Numbered from the stretch's first letter, positions 34,809 through 44,983 are shown. The stretch is 64,000 nucleotides of DNA from Chinchilla lanigera (GCF_000276665.1 NW_004955465.1:6591070-6655069), one strand, 5' to 3'. The notes: generated by a model from the sequence alone, not told the origin. Numbers and translations: made by a program.

Positions 34809-36200
34809 CTATAGGAAAAAAGCAATCACCACAATCCCTTGAGGAGAAGGACAAAACCTTGGCTGTTAGGACCTGCAGATCTAGAGCTTTACAAAAACCA
34901 ATACATTTTCTCAGCTATTTGTTTGTTTGTTTTACTTTAAATATCTTTGCAAAGGACCGAAACATACCAGTGCTATGGTTTAGATCTAAAATGTCCTACC
35001 AAAGTCCCATGTGTCTGCTCAGAGGATGATGGGATCACGAAGGCTCTAACTTCATCTGTGGATTGCTCCGCGGATGAGATGAGAATATGATGCGCTATCA
35101 GGCAGTGATGGTGACGAGAAGGCAGGGCTAGATGAAGGTGGTAGGTCAGGCCATGACCTGGGGGATGTTATTTTGTCCCTGGCCCCTTTCCTTTTGGCTT
35201 TTCTCTCTCTCTGCTTGTCATCTGCCATGAAGTGAGCAGCTCTGCCCCACCATGTCCTTCACCAAAATGTTCTGCTCACCTCCAGCCCAGAGCAGACTGA
35301 AGCCTTTCCTATCCACAGTGGGCCACAGCGAACCTATCCTCCTTAAAGGTGACTATGTTACAACTTGGGCACTTCGATGGAAGCTGACTCTCAGGGTCAG
35401 GAACACAGGCAAATACCTGATTTGTGTGACCTTCTTCCATGTCTGTGTTCTAGTTTTGAAAAATGGTTCTACTGCAAGGATCAGAGACAGGTGGGGTTTT
35501 AGCAGGTCTTTCTTAGAAACACACACAGATTAACTGATTGCACATATTAACTCCTATGGCAGAGTCCCAACTATGCAGCGAATATGTGAATTAGGGTTCA
35601 CACAGAGTCCCCATCCCTGCTTTAATTTGCTGACTCAGGCTGCTATCAGAGGAGGAGAACTGAAACTTGCACTGAGGACAGCTTAGGCTTCCGGTATCTG
35701 ATGAGGAACATTTCCACGCAAACCCAAGCTAGGGACTTGGTGTTAGTACTCAGCAGCATGTTAGGGCTCTAACAGATCATCAATCCTTCACTGTTCTAAA
35801 TTTGTCAATAGTCTGTCATGAGTAGGACAGGGAGAAGGATAAATCTACAAATCTCATAATAGAGGAAAAAATCTGAAATTGAGTAAATTCCAAGTTGTAT
35901 GATGGAAATTTATACCGATATAAAGCAAAGGAATCAGTATCTACAACCTCATATAGTGAGGGAGCTGATTCACATTGACAAGTCACATCTGACTGCACTG
36001 GGTTTCTTTGTTAATCCAGGCTCTGTCATGGTACACACAGCACCACGAGCACACAAAAATTATTTCATAACTGTGCTCCAAGACCATAAAATATTAAATC
36101 AAAAGTAAGCACAGTCTACAATTCATTCATTAGAACCAAACACCTTGTCCTCTATGAATGAAGAAGAATTTAAGACAAAAATACAAAAGCTGCAGCCAAC
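34809..36200 (-). other. RREB1: RREB1 intron 2 (1.4 kb)
   Basis: The intron is clearly bounded by gttggc (donor side, 36200) and cctatag (acceptor side, 34809). It contains a probable MaLR LTR fragment at about 34972-35370. The rest is unique sequence with no coding evidence. Confidence 0.9.
34972..35370 (+). mobile_element. Probable ERVL-MaLR-type LTR fragment
   Basis: It begins 'tgctatggtttagatctaaa' and later shows 'ttattttgtccctggcccct' and 'gccatgaagtgagcagctct', an arrangement typical of old mammalian MaLR-like LTRs. There is no internal retroviral region or coding capacity. The family is uncertain. Confidence 0.45.
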
Positions 36201-36290
36201 CTGACGGATGTGCATAGTCAACTGGTGTTGGGTAGTGCAAATCTTCTCACACAGCGGGCAGTTGTAGGAAGACTTCTCTTCTTTCATTTC
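36201..36290 (-). CDS. RREB1: RREB1 coding exon 2 (residues 58-87, zinc finger 1)
   Basis: This 90-bp exon, exactly 30 codons, is in phase 0 at both ends. It carries the first C2H2 finger: C68, C71 and H84 lie here, and the last ligand, H88, is the first codon of exon 3. The linker [10 protein letters not shown] precedes the finger. The acceptor is ctttttag before 36290. The donor is cag|gttggc at 36201/36200, which is weaker than consensus because of T at +3. Skipping this exon would keep the reading frame and delete finger 1 except its last histidine. Together with exons 1 and 3 it reads continuously as the RREB1 N-terminus. Confidence 0.95.
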
Positions 36291-36439
36291 CTAAAAAGAT
36301 TAAAATGGAGGATGGATTTTAAGTCGTGGCCGACTGGTGCCTTCTATTTCTGTAGTAAGCCTGTGCCTGAAGGGCTGGCACTAAGCAGCTGAGAGCACCC
36401 GGCTCGAGACTGCCCTGGTACCGCTCAGGTGGTCACCTC

Positions 36440-36600
36440 TGTCGGCACCCAGTTTCCTCGTGCGCCAGTGGACAGTAGCGCAGTACGGACACACTGTGCT
36501 ACGATACAGAATAATGAATAAGCGTAAAGCACTGCAGCAGGGCCTGCTACAGAGGATGTGCTCAAAAGACAAAGTAAGTGCTCAATAAACAGGAGCGTTT
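36440..36600 (+). repeat. MIR-like remnant
   Basis: The 3' part 'agtaagtgctcaataaacag' is a typical MIR ending. The upstream part is diverged. Confidence 0.5.
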
Positions 36601-37045
36601 ACTATGCAGACCACTTCCTTGTCAGTGGTGGTAAAAACAGAAGCATCAATTCCCTCCTCACTCTGCTAGGAACAGAACCCATCTCTCTCCAAGTCCATCC
36701 CAGGTCCAGGCAGATTTCCTGCCATGTCTTTAGGTCCCCAGAAGCATGTTAGGGCTAATGAAGATCTCAGAAGAAAATCCCACAGTCCCCCTGGCAGGAG
36801 CCCTTTGGTGCCCTGCTTTGCACCCACTAGGCCTGGCTTGCTTCTGCTGCCAGTGTCAGCGTCTGCTTCCCACGGCTGGTAAACAAGCAACAAGAAGAGC
36901 TCTGGTAGGAACGACGCCCCGACTGACAACTTCCACACATGGCAACAAATAACCAGCTCACCACTCAACGCAGTGGCTCATTTCACGTTCCCTCAAAACA
37001 CATAGGAAGAGCTTCCTTCGAGCAGCATTTGACCCCTTTCTTTTG

Positions 37046-37125
37046 GGGGGTACCGGAAACTGAACTCAGGGCCTTGTACTTGCCAGGCAGGTGCTGTGCC
37101 ACTGAGCTATAGGCCGGGCCCAATA
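37046..37125 (-). repeat. ID SINE (antisense)
   Basis: 'ggtaccggaaactgaactca', 'cttgccaggcaggtgctgtg' and 'ccactgagctataggccggg'. The 'ggtaccgg' end matches the young ID subfamily at 3247 and 61832. Confidence 0.88.
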
Positions 37126-37414
37126 TTTTACCTTTTTAAGAAAAGGCCACCTTCCTTCACTAACCTTTGTTACAGCTCCTCTCTAAAAATAACTCATGGA
37201 GAGCTGCTAGGGAACGCCTGTCCTTACCCGCACAGGTCCCAGGCACCACAGGTCCCGTCTCTGTCCCCAAAACTAACCGAGTCCACGTTTGCACTCCTCT
37301 CCCAGGAATCTGGAGTTCAGAGACTGCTATCGGTGAGCTTCCAAAGACTGCAGGATTACCTGGGAAGCTCTGGGAAACACAATTCCACCCTTCTCCTTCC
37401 CTCCCCTCCCCTGC

Positions 37415-37528
37415 TGTCTTTGAGACAAGGCCTCAGTATTCAGCTCAGGCTGGGCTCAAACTCTTGATCCTCTTGCCTCAGCCTCCCCAGGACTAGGATT
37501 ACAGGCACGTGCCACCACACCAGCCTTG
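37415..37528 (-). repeat. B1-type SINE (antisense)
   Basis: 'gagacaaggcctcagtattc', 'caggctgggctcaaactctt' and 'cacgtgccaccacaccagcc' form an antisense B1. Confidence 0.85.
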
Positions 37529-37854
37529 TGAAATTTCTAGGCCAAACTCTCAACACACTGATCAGAGTTACTGAGAGGTGAGGTGAACCTCAGTAATCTC
37601 AAGCTCTCCAGAAGATACCCACATGTGCCCAAGTTGGAGAACAACAAAGGTAGGTGACCAGGAGCACTACCATGGGGCATCTCCAAGCCATGAGAGAGCA
37701 GCTGGGAGCTATGTTGGCGCTAACTGGAGCAGGAAGCCAGGTAGCCTGAGTTGGGGTCGGGGACTCCCTAGGGGCTGAGATATTCTGACTGCCCCTGAAG
37801 TGAGGCTACGTACTATTCCCTACCCTTGAACGTTTTTCAAACAGCCCTCTTTGT

Positions 37855-38060
37855 GTCTGCACTCCTATTATTGAGCACATACTGTGTCCCGAACTCTGAA
37901 CGTAGAGATGCATAGTTCTTTCCCATAACAGCCACTATTGCTATTTGAACGAGGAAACCAGAATGCTGAGGCATGAGTAACCCGTTCCAAACTGGAGAAC
38001 AATTAAAAAGTAGGCAGAAAATTAGAACTCAAGCCAGCTGCTCCACAGCCCAGGCCCTAA
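37855..38060 (+). repeat. MIR SINE
   Basis: 'tattgagcacatactgtgtc', 'gaggaaaccagaatgctgag' and 'aagccagctgctccacagcc' occur in MIR order over about 200 bp. Confidence 0.75.
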
Positions 38061-38392
38061 ACCACAATGCTATATAAAGTCTAACCAAAAGAGGGATTCA
38101 CCCCAAGGCACAGAAAGGAAACACCCTGAGGTTGTTCATGAGAGATGATGAAAATAAAAAGTCACCCTAAAGACCATAAAAACAAATGGCGCCATAAACC
38201 AGATGGTGAAGTGAAGTGCAGTGATGCCCGCTTGTAGCTGCCTCTCTCACTGGTCTGCAGGGACTAGCGCGTCTCCTAAGTGAGGCGACCCTTCTTCTCA
38301 TCTGTGGGGACGGGTCTGAGAAGTGGATATTCCAGCCACACATTGTCTCCCTCTCAAACTCTAAGGAAGTTGAATACCCTAGAGACATAAAT

Positions 38393-38421
38393 AAAGAAAG
38401 AAAAAGAAAAAGAAAGAAACC
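38393..38421 (+). repeat. (AAAGA)n simple repeat
   Basis: A short purine-only run of AAAGA/AAAAG units. Confidence 0.85.
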
Positions 38422-38744
38422 CTTGCTCTTGGTCAGTTAGCCACATAGTTCTAGTCCTCTCAAATATGTGATGGGGGACTCCTTCCCAGCCTGGTGCTGT
38501 AGCCAATCAGAATGGAAGGGGCCAAGGACTACCCCTTCCAGGAAACGCAACACCAAAAGCTACGAAACATAAGCACAAGCCACAGTAACAAGGGCTATCT
38601 CACTGGTGGGCCAAAACTGAGGGCCAACTTCAATCTCTGGGGCCTTTCTGTTGAACCATTAGATTAGCAATACTACAGATTAAAAAATTTTTTTAAAAGA
38701 ATGACTCACTAACATGATGTACATATACATTAAAAAGCCAAACT

Positions 38745-38880
38745 TTAGCTGGCACAACGGCTTATACCTACAGTACCAGCTACTCAGGAGACTGAGGCAG
38801 GAAGAGTGCTTGAACTCAAGGAGTTCGGTACCACTCTGGCAACACAGTGAGACCACATCTCAGGAAAAGGAACCAGGCTC
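38745..38880 (+). repeat. B1-type SINE
   Basis: 'agctggcacaacggcttata', 'ctactcaggagactgaggca' and 'caacacagtgagaccacatc' match a diverged B1. Confidence 0.8.
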
Positions 38881-39876
38881 TTGCGAAGACAACACTTTTT
38901 CAGAAATCGTCCTGCGTTCACCTTGAAGCAGACATGACATACTCTGTACAGAGGCTCAGGGGCTGATTGATATTGACTCTAGGGTTGATCATTAACCACC
39001 ACCAGACCTGAAGCCGGCAGTGGTGCTATGCAGACCATGATATGGGGCCACAAAAATCCAAAGTGGTCTGGGAGAGCAAGGTCTGTGGGACTCTGACTTA
39101 CAAGTTCTGAAAGCAACCCACTTAGAAAAGAGCACTGTGGTGCTGGGGAAGGCCTGCTACAGAATGCTGAGCCCTGGTACTACAGCCGTGCTGGTATGAG
39201 CAGCACACTTCCTGAGCTGAAAGATAAAATTAGCAGCTAATGTGATAACTAACCATTTCATAATGAAACAATCTGTCGCCCTTGTCGGCGTCAGGCCATG
39301 GCTAATCTGTCCCGGAACTCTGTGCTCTGGGGCAGGGGCTTTAACCGCACAGCCTCCCTCCCTCGGCCCCCCTATCCCGCTCACAGGTGAGGAAGATGCT
39401 CCCTTCTCCCCACATCAGCCCCTTGCAGCTGGCTTCTTAAATTAGGTTCTGTGCTTGGCAGGATCTCCCTGGCCCAGACTTTCCTTTCAAAACCAAAGCA
39501 GGGGCACCAGAAAGCTCAGGAAGAAAGGAGGTGGACGACACGCGGCCCAGCTGCACCTGCACATCCGCTCCCACACTCGGCACGCAGCGATGGAGGTGCC
39601 GTGGGTGTCCTCTGTGGCCCTAGCGACTGTCTGAATGGCGGCGGGGACCCAGAGCCAGGGCTCGGGCCAACTCTGCCTGTGCTGGGGCAACGCTGTGCTA
39701 TTTAGGGAAAAGCTCTTGCCTTCACTCCGCTCATTCCTGGTAGGGCACGGGAGAAATGACGACGATGACCTTGTCTGTCTTTTTTATCCCACATGCTTGG
39801 CACCTGGCACAGCAGCCAGCTGGGAGGAGGAGCTGGGTCTGCACTGTTACATGGCTGAGTAATGGAGATGAGCGGA

Positions 39877-39912
39877 CTGATGGAGGGACAGATGGACAGA
39901 TGGAGGGACAGG
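39877..39912 (+). repeat. Short GGACAGATGGA-type minisatellite
   Basis: Two near copies of 'gatggagggaca' separated by 'gatggaca' form a small tandem array. Confidence 0.75.
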
Positions 39913-40274
39913 CACATGAGAGTAGAGATAAACCTTTTCTTCCCAGAGCTAGTGCTCCTTCTCGACTCAGGCCACAGTCATACAGGCTGAGTGTTTTCTC
40001 AGGCACCCATAGGAAGAGAGGCACATGGAAGCAAGGGAAAAAAGAGAGAGAAAAGAATCAATGCTCCAACTCTAAAACATCACTACCCACTGAGTCCTCC
40101 GTCTTGAGCAAGGTGTGGAGAAGTGCACAGGCTCCACACTGCTGGTAGCAGTTAAAATGCTTTCCTGGAGAGCAAGCTCTGTCAAAAGCCTCGACTGAGA
40201 CTCTACTTTTGAGAATTTATAGATGTGCTGAGAGAATTTTGTATACAGACAGTTGTAGAAAGATTATCAGTGAA

Positions 40275-40415
40275 AAACCAGGTGTCGTGGTACACATCTG
40301 AATCTCAGCACTCTGGGAGGCTGAGGCAGGAGGATTGCAAGTTTGAGCTCAGCCTAGGCAACTCTGCAAGACTGTCTCTTTAAAAAAAAAAAAAAAAAAA
40401 AAAGAAAAGAAGAAA
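40275..40415 (+). repeat. B1-type SINE
   Basis: 'ccaggtgtcgtggtacacat', 'cactctgggaggctgaggca' and 'agactgtctctttaaaaaaa' with a long A-rich tail. A degraded ID-like stretch follows at about 40425-40480, so it may be a decayed B1-dID. Confidence 0.85.
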
Positions 40416-41336
40416 AAAAAAGCAACTGGCGATGTAGCTCAGGGAATCTGGGGTATTGCCAGGTGTTAGGGGGGGATTAGTAACAAAAAGGAAAATTAAT
40501 TCACAAAAATTTGAGAAACTTGCTTTCTTATTCCTAGAAGATCACCTTCTCTCCAGAAGTTCAACAAAATGAAACATGCATTTGTCAACTTATACTGTGT
40601 GACCCCAGAGAACAGCTCAGAGAGCTATGCCTCCTGCCTCCCTCTGCAGTCTTCCCTACATGGGACAACACGTTGCTACCACAAGGACAACCTCTCCGAA
40701 GTGTCCCACTGATCCTTTAATCACAAGACTCATCTTATTTCCCACTGGAGGAGACATGGCCTTTCACAGCAGCACTCATCCCTCCCGATTCTTGTCTCCC
40801 AACCCGCCCCCCCATGCCGCCTACTTTCCCCCACTTCTCCCACTCCTATGCCCATTGAAAATTCAAGAGGACTAAACAGAATCTTAAGTGGACTTCTCTG
40901 GAGCCAAATTCTGTGTTTTCAAAAATGGAAAGCTCAGCAGCAGCCCCTGCACAAACAGGACTTGCTGCGTCTAATCCGAAGACATGAAAAATTAATTATA
41001 TTTTTAAAAACCAAGTTTTAAAAGTCCAATAAAAAAAGAAATCACATCACAGCAGAGGTATTAAGTGAAGTTCACTGCCTTAACCATCATGTGAATAAAA
41101 CTTGTGTTTAAATCAAATCATGGGGCAAAGAACAAGGGTAGTTTCACCGACACTGACACCACAGCAAAGAAAATTTCCTCCACAAAGGGAAACTGACGTA
41201 AGCTATGAAAAATCTACTCCTGAAGCAAGATCACAGCCTCTGGGTATGACTGCATGGGATGCACGCAAGCCTTTGTAGGAGCTGAGGAACTTTTCCCATG
41301 TTCTCACAGGCCAAACATACTGGACGCTACCACCCA

Positions 41337-41364
41337 GCGCGCGCATGCGCGTGCACACACACAC
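41337..41364. repeat. 28-bp alternating CG/CA tract at the exon 1 donor
   Basis: Perfect purine-pyrimidine alternation: gcgcgcgcatgcgcgtgcac followed by (AC)n. On the minus strand it begins inside the gtaagt donor of the first coding exon and continues into the intron. The CG-rich half includes the palindrome gcgcatgcgc. Such tracts are classic Z-DNA formers. Confidence 0.85.
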
Positions 41365-41368
41365 TTAC

Positions 41369-41559
41369 CTGGTTCCTTCTGCCAATCCGATTTGGTCCTG
41401 GAGGCTTTGAAGGGGACTTGATCCCCTGGGGGCTCCCACCATTCTCTGCCACGTTCCCTAAATTCATTACTGCTGACATCATGGTGTTGATGGAAGACAG
41501 GTCTGAGCCTTCCAAGCCAACGGGCGAACTTGACGTCATTGGGACAGGGGTTTACACTT
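41369..41559 (-). CDS. RREB1: RREB1 first coding exon (start codon at 41539; residues 1-57)
   Basis: Coding bases run from the ATG at 41539-41537 to 41369, giving 57 codons in phase 0. They encode the N-terminal tail: [17 protein letters not shown], a middle stretch, then [13 protein letters not shown]. This tail has no zinc finger, is rich in Ser/Gly/Pro, and matches the RREB1 N-terminus. The donor is excellent (cag|gtaagt at 41369/41368). The bases 41559-41540 are inferred 5' UTR after a possible acceptor (cttcttag). That acceptor is an inference, and an alternative AG lies slightly further upstream. The start codon context is poor (C at -3, A at +4). With the candidate upstream exon spliced on, a short reading frame would end on this ATG. 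Confidence 0.92.
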
Positions 41560-41884
41560 CTAAGAAGCCTCTGCCACAGAACTGAAGACCGGAAATTACT
41601 GATGTGATCACGGTGAAGTTCAAGTTTCTGTCATAGCCAGGTGCCACTGGCCACAGTTAACGTAACTAAACTATACAGTAGATCAAAAATGCCCAACACT
41701 CCTTCTAGTTTGAGCCTATGCTCCTGATGGTACCCACGGCGATTTCAGCTAACCCTCAGGCTTACCTCCTGCTGAAGTGCACATTCCTTTGCTTTTCCTA
41801 ATTTTTCCCCCTAGTCCTAGGGGTTGAATTCAGAAGGGCCTTTGCAGTAAGCTGCATCCCCCCCATTTCACTTTTATATTTTGA

Positions 41885-41998
41885 GACAGAGCTGTGAGTT
41901 CCAGGCCAGCCTGAGCTACCCAGTGAGTTCAAGACTAGCCTAAACTACACAGTGAGATCCTGTCTCAAAAAACCAAACCAAACCAACAAAACAAAATA
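41885..41998 (+). repeat. B1 fragment
   Basis: Only the duplicated inner module and the tail remain: 'ccaggccagcctgagctacc', 'agactagcctaaactacaca' and 'gagatcctgtctcaaaaaac'. Confidence 0.85.
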
Positions 41999-42044
41999 AC
42001 TCATAGATGAAACAAAAGTTTAACAAACGAACAAATAAACACAT

Positions 42045-42158
42045 ATTTTGAGATAAGATCTACCTAAGTCATCTAGGCTGGACTCAAACTTGGGATTCTC
42101 TGGCCTCAGCCTACTAGAGTGCTGTGACAGCAGGTGTGCACCACTGTGCCCAGCTGCC
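42045..42158 (-). repeat. B1-type SINE (antisense)
   Basis: 'ttgagataagatctacctaa', 'ggctggactcaaacttggga' and 'ggtgtgcaccactgtgccca' form an antisense B1. Confidence 0.8.
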
Positions 42159-42505
42159 TTTCTTCGTCTTTTGAGCAGATGTGAGGGAGGTAAGCCAACA
42201 AGGAGGGAGCCCTGAGAGCTGCCATTTGGCCAACACCAATCTATAATCTATACTCATTTTCTACTACTTGAGGATTCTAGCCCTAAAAACCAGGTTTTAT
42301 TTAACTCCTCTGGTACAATACAGTGATTTTAATGGGAGCCTCAAATTTGGTAAGAGATTGAAGCAGCCAATCTTATCAAAATTATAACCCAATTTCAAAT
42401 TGGCATTAAAAAAAAAGCCAGGTTCTTAAAAAAAAAATACCAGTTAGTAACACACGTGTACCCCAGCAAATAGAGGGACCACCTTCTCGCCCCACTGCTA
42501 GTTAC

Positions 42506-42622
42506 CTCCATTTTCTGCCCCAAGTGACAGACTTCAAAATTTCCCCTGGCTACAGCTATCATCCATGGGTAGCAGCAACGACTCTGTGGTTTTTTTTCTT
42601 CTTCTTCTAGTATCACTCGTCA
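42506..42622 (-). other. RREB1: Candidate non-coding 5' exon of RREB1 (117 bp)
   Basis: On the minus strand this segment has a strong acceptor (ctgtttccttttcag before 42622) and a strong donor (aatggag|gtaact at 42506/42505). It lies 0.95 kb upstream of the start-codon exon. It contains a purine-rich, GAA-repeat stretch that could act as a splicing enhancer. Three ATGs are present, at 42566, 42562 and 42511. The last has a good context (A at -3, G at +4). The minus-strand reading frame is open through the exon but shows no homology I recognise, so I call it 5' UTR. Exon status is inferred from splice signals alone. Confidence 0.6.
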
Positions 42623-43571
42623 CTGAAAAGGAAACAGAGGGAAAAGATGTAGTGAATGCTTTTTCACTTAGCGAAGAAAACCCTAAAACCATGTATCCGC
42701 CATGGTCTCAGCCCACTATACTCAAGAAAAACAAGTAGAATAAGTGAGTGGCGATTTCAAAGTCCTTATCTTCCCCAATCTAATTCCAGGTTGTCTGCCA
42801 TCCCTAACTAAGGTCCCCTACAGTGCTGCCATGCTCATTGCTGAAAGCTGAGAAGATTTTGCTGTGCTCTTTTTTCTGAAGCTCATGTTTATACAAAGAA
42901 CTTTCTTTTATCCCATACCCCAACTTCTCACAAGGACTCTCAGAGCACCCCTGACCCACCTTAGGCCTCTACCTAAACTGACCAAAGACAAAACAGATAT
43001 AGAATTCACTGAAGTCTCAAGAGTCTAGATGCTTTTTGAGTCAGACTTAAAAAAACAACCCTGGTAACACAGACAGAATGACCAAAGAGAGAACTATAGC
43101 CCGTGGTGTATCGAACTGCCCAAGGTCGTATGTATTTCCTTCCATTAGAGGACTGTGGCCACTCATGTGGTCACTGGTAATAAGTCCATTGATAAAATGT
43201 TTTCCTCATTTTATCCTGGAAGATTTTCCATAGCTGAATCCCTATAATAATATTATCTTAATATTCTGTTATCCCACAGCATGCATTAGTAAGTTTCAGA
43301 AGTCAAGCCTCCTTGTCCCAGCTGTAAAGAGTGTGCTTAAAAACAACGTAAGAACAACATAGCGTCACATAGTTTCTCCACCAACTTTAGGGGACTATGA
43401 CAAATGCCCTCCCAGAGCAGCTACAGATGTACAGCCTTCTGGAAGCAGAACAGAAAGGACGGGGGATACTACTTTATTCAATGCTCCTCTAACAGCTAAG
43501 TCTCAAACTAAAATGCTATTCAAAGTGTCAAAGGGAAAAAAAAGTGGATACAAATGACAATGTTAAAACAA

Positions 43572-43611
43572 ACAAAAAATAACAATAATAGTAGTAATAG
43601 TAATAATAAAA
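43572..43611 (+). repeat. AT-rich trinucleotide repeat (AAT/AGT)n
   Basis: Imperfect repeats 'aataataatagtagtaata'-type over about 40 bp. Confidence 0.75.
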
Positions 43612-43787
43612 GGTAAGAGGACATCTTGGGAACAGAAATTTCTTTGTCAAGAGATAAAATGTGCCTTCCTTACTGCTATGGCTTGAATGTGTCCCTCAGA
43701 AGTTCATGTGTTATAAGTTTAATCCCCAAATTACTAGTTAATGGTATCTGGACATCAACCTTTGGGAGGTAATTAGGAGTAGGTGAG

Positions 43788-43950
43788 TTCTAGCTGGGTC
43801 TGGTGGTGTACATTTGCAATCAATGCACTGAGGAGGCTGAGGCAGGAACAGCCTGGGTCACACAGAGAGTTTATGGCCAACCTGAACTATACAGCAAGAT
43901 CCTGTCTCAAAACAAAACAAAGCCCTCAAAACAAACAAATAAACAAAAAA
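43788..43950 (+). repeat. B1-type SINE nested in the LTR
   Basis: 'tagctgggtctggtggtgta', 'aggaggctgaggcaggaaca' and 'caagatcctgtctcaaaaca' plus an A-rich tail. It interrupts the MaLR LTR. Confidence 0.85.
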
Positions 43951-44006
43951 GGATCAGATGAGTTCCTGAAAGCAGGGCTCCCATGTTAACATTAGTGGCT
44001 CTATAG

Positions 44007-44085
44007 CAGTGGTGGTGAACTACGTACGGTATGTGTGCCGCAGGGGGCTGTTCATATCACTGAAAGGTTCGCCATCACCGCTCTG
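44007..44085 (+). mobile_element. Small hAT-like non-autonomous DNA transposon (MITE)
   Basis: The left end reads cagtggtggtgaactacg and the right end, reverse-complemented, reads cagagcggtgatggcgaacc. These are imperfect terminal inverted repeats of hAT type (CAG...CTG ends). The interior holds gtgtgccgcagggggctg, which includes a CTCF-like core. At 79 bp it has no coding capacity. The flanking 8-mers (ctctatag and caggaaga) do not match as a clean target duplication, so the exact ends are uncertain. Confidence 0.55.
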
Positions 44086-44399
44086 CAGGAAGAGGAGGAG
44101 ATACCCAAGCAAGCACCTTGCTCTATCTATCCCCACATGTCCTCTGATGCCTTCACCATGTGATAACACAGCAAGGGGACATCACCAACTGCTGAGCACA
44201 TGGGGGCACCATGTTCCTGGACTTTACAGGTTCCAGGACCACACGCCAAATTTCTACTCTTATAAATCACTTGGTCCCAGGTATTCTGTATAGCAACAGA
44301 AAATGTATTGAGACATCTGTTAAAGGACATTCTGAAGACAAATCAAAGAGTTTTCTAAACAGTATGAAAAAGAAATAATTGCATACAATTTAAGATGCC

Positions 44400-44590
44400 A
44401 AGCTGGGCCTGGTGGTTCAGGGTTATAATCCCAGCACTCTGGGAGGCTGAGGTGGAAGACTGCAAGTTTGAGCCCAGCATGGACAAACTACCAGCTTAGC
44501 AAGACCCTCTCTCAAAATAAAAAATGGGCTGAAGATGTAGCTCAATGCAAAGATCCTAGGATCATTCCCCCGTAATGAGACAGGAGATTA
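44400..44590 (+). repeat. B1-dID composite SINE
   Basis: B1 part 'agctgggcctggtggttcag' to 'gaccctctctcaaaataaaa', then dID part 'gggctgaagatgtagctcaa' to 'cctaggatcattcccccgta'. Confidence 0.85.
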
Positions 44591-44946
44591 GGGCATGGCA
44601 AACTGGCTAGGGAAGTAGGCATGACCTATCAATCACAAAGTTTCAGGACACATGCACAGAATAGTTCTCAAAGCCTTGTGCATGAAACCAAGCAGAAACT
44701 GCTATCTCAAGAAGTGCAGCATACAAAAGATGGCAGCCATGGAGCTCTTGCCCACTGCGTTCTCTCTTTCACAGTGTCCTCTCCCCTCTTCCCTACTTTT
44801 AATCAGCCTACAATTATTCTGCAAGCATGTTTCTTTTCTTTTCATACCTTTTATAAATGTAAAACTGTGCTACCCTTTGCACTTGTTTTATCTATTGCTT
44901 TGTTCAGGATAAGAAAAACCTAGGAAATATTACTGGAAGGAGACCC

Positions 44947-44983
44947 TACACACACAGACATTACACACACACACACATACACA
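44947..44983 (+). repeat. (CA)n microsatellite
   Basis: An interrupted CA run of about 35 bp. Confidence 0.85.

Larger units (their letters stand above)
36291..41368 (-). other. RREB1: RREB1 intron 1 of the coding region (5.1 kb)
   Basis: The intron runs from the gtaagt donor at 41368 to the tttttag acceptor at 36291. It contains MIR remnants, antisense and sense SINEs, a short minisatellite near 39.9 kb and a moderately CpG-containing stretch at about 39.5-39.8 kb. A 28-bp alternating tract begins within the donor itself. No other gene is supported. Confidence 0.9.
41560..42505 (-). other. RREB1: Inferred 5' UTR intron of RREB1 (about 0.95 kb)
   Basis: This stretch lies between the candidate non-coding exon 42506-42622 and the first coding exon. 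It holds a degraded antisense ID (about 41812-41870), a sense B1 right half (41885-41998) and an antisense B1 (42045-42158). No coding signal is present. Confidence 0.6.
43676..44318 (+). mobile_element. Solo LTR of the ERVL-MaLR (MLT1-like) family
   Basis: The left end 'tgctatggcttgaatgtgtc' and 'ttcatgtgttataagtttaa' match the start of MLT1-type LTRs. The right part also matches ('gtgataacacagcaagggga', 'caccatgttcctggacttta', 'ggtattctgtatagcaacag'). It is an old, solitary LTR without internal retroviral genes. Two younger elements interrupt it: a B1 at 43788-43950 and a small hAT-like element at 44007-44085. Confidence 0.75.

Noticed and set aside
39500..39800. A CpG island/promoter in the first coding intron
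   Set aside because: CpGs are slightly enriched but sparse. There are no GC-box clusters, and the stretch lies downstream of the start codon.
42512..42622. A glutamate-rich minus-strand peptide as an N-terminal extension of RREB1
   Set aside because: The frame begins at a GTG. When joined to the next exon it hits a stop at the RREB1 start codon, so it cannot extend the protein.
43676..44318. A retroviral gene remnant
   Set aside because: Only LTR-type sequence is present. No gag, pol or env-like reading frame is visible.
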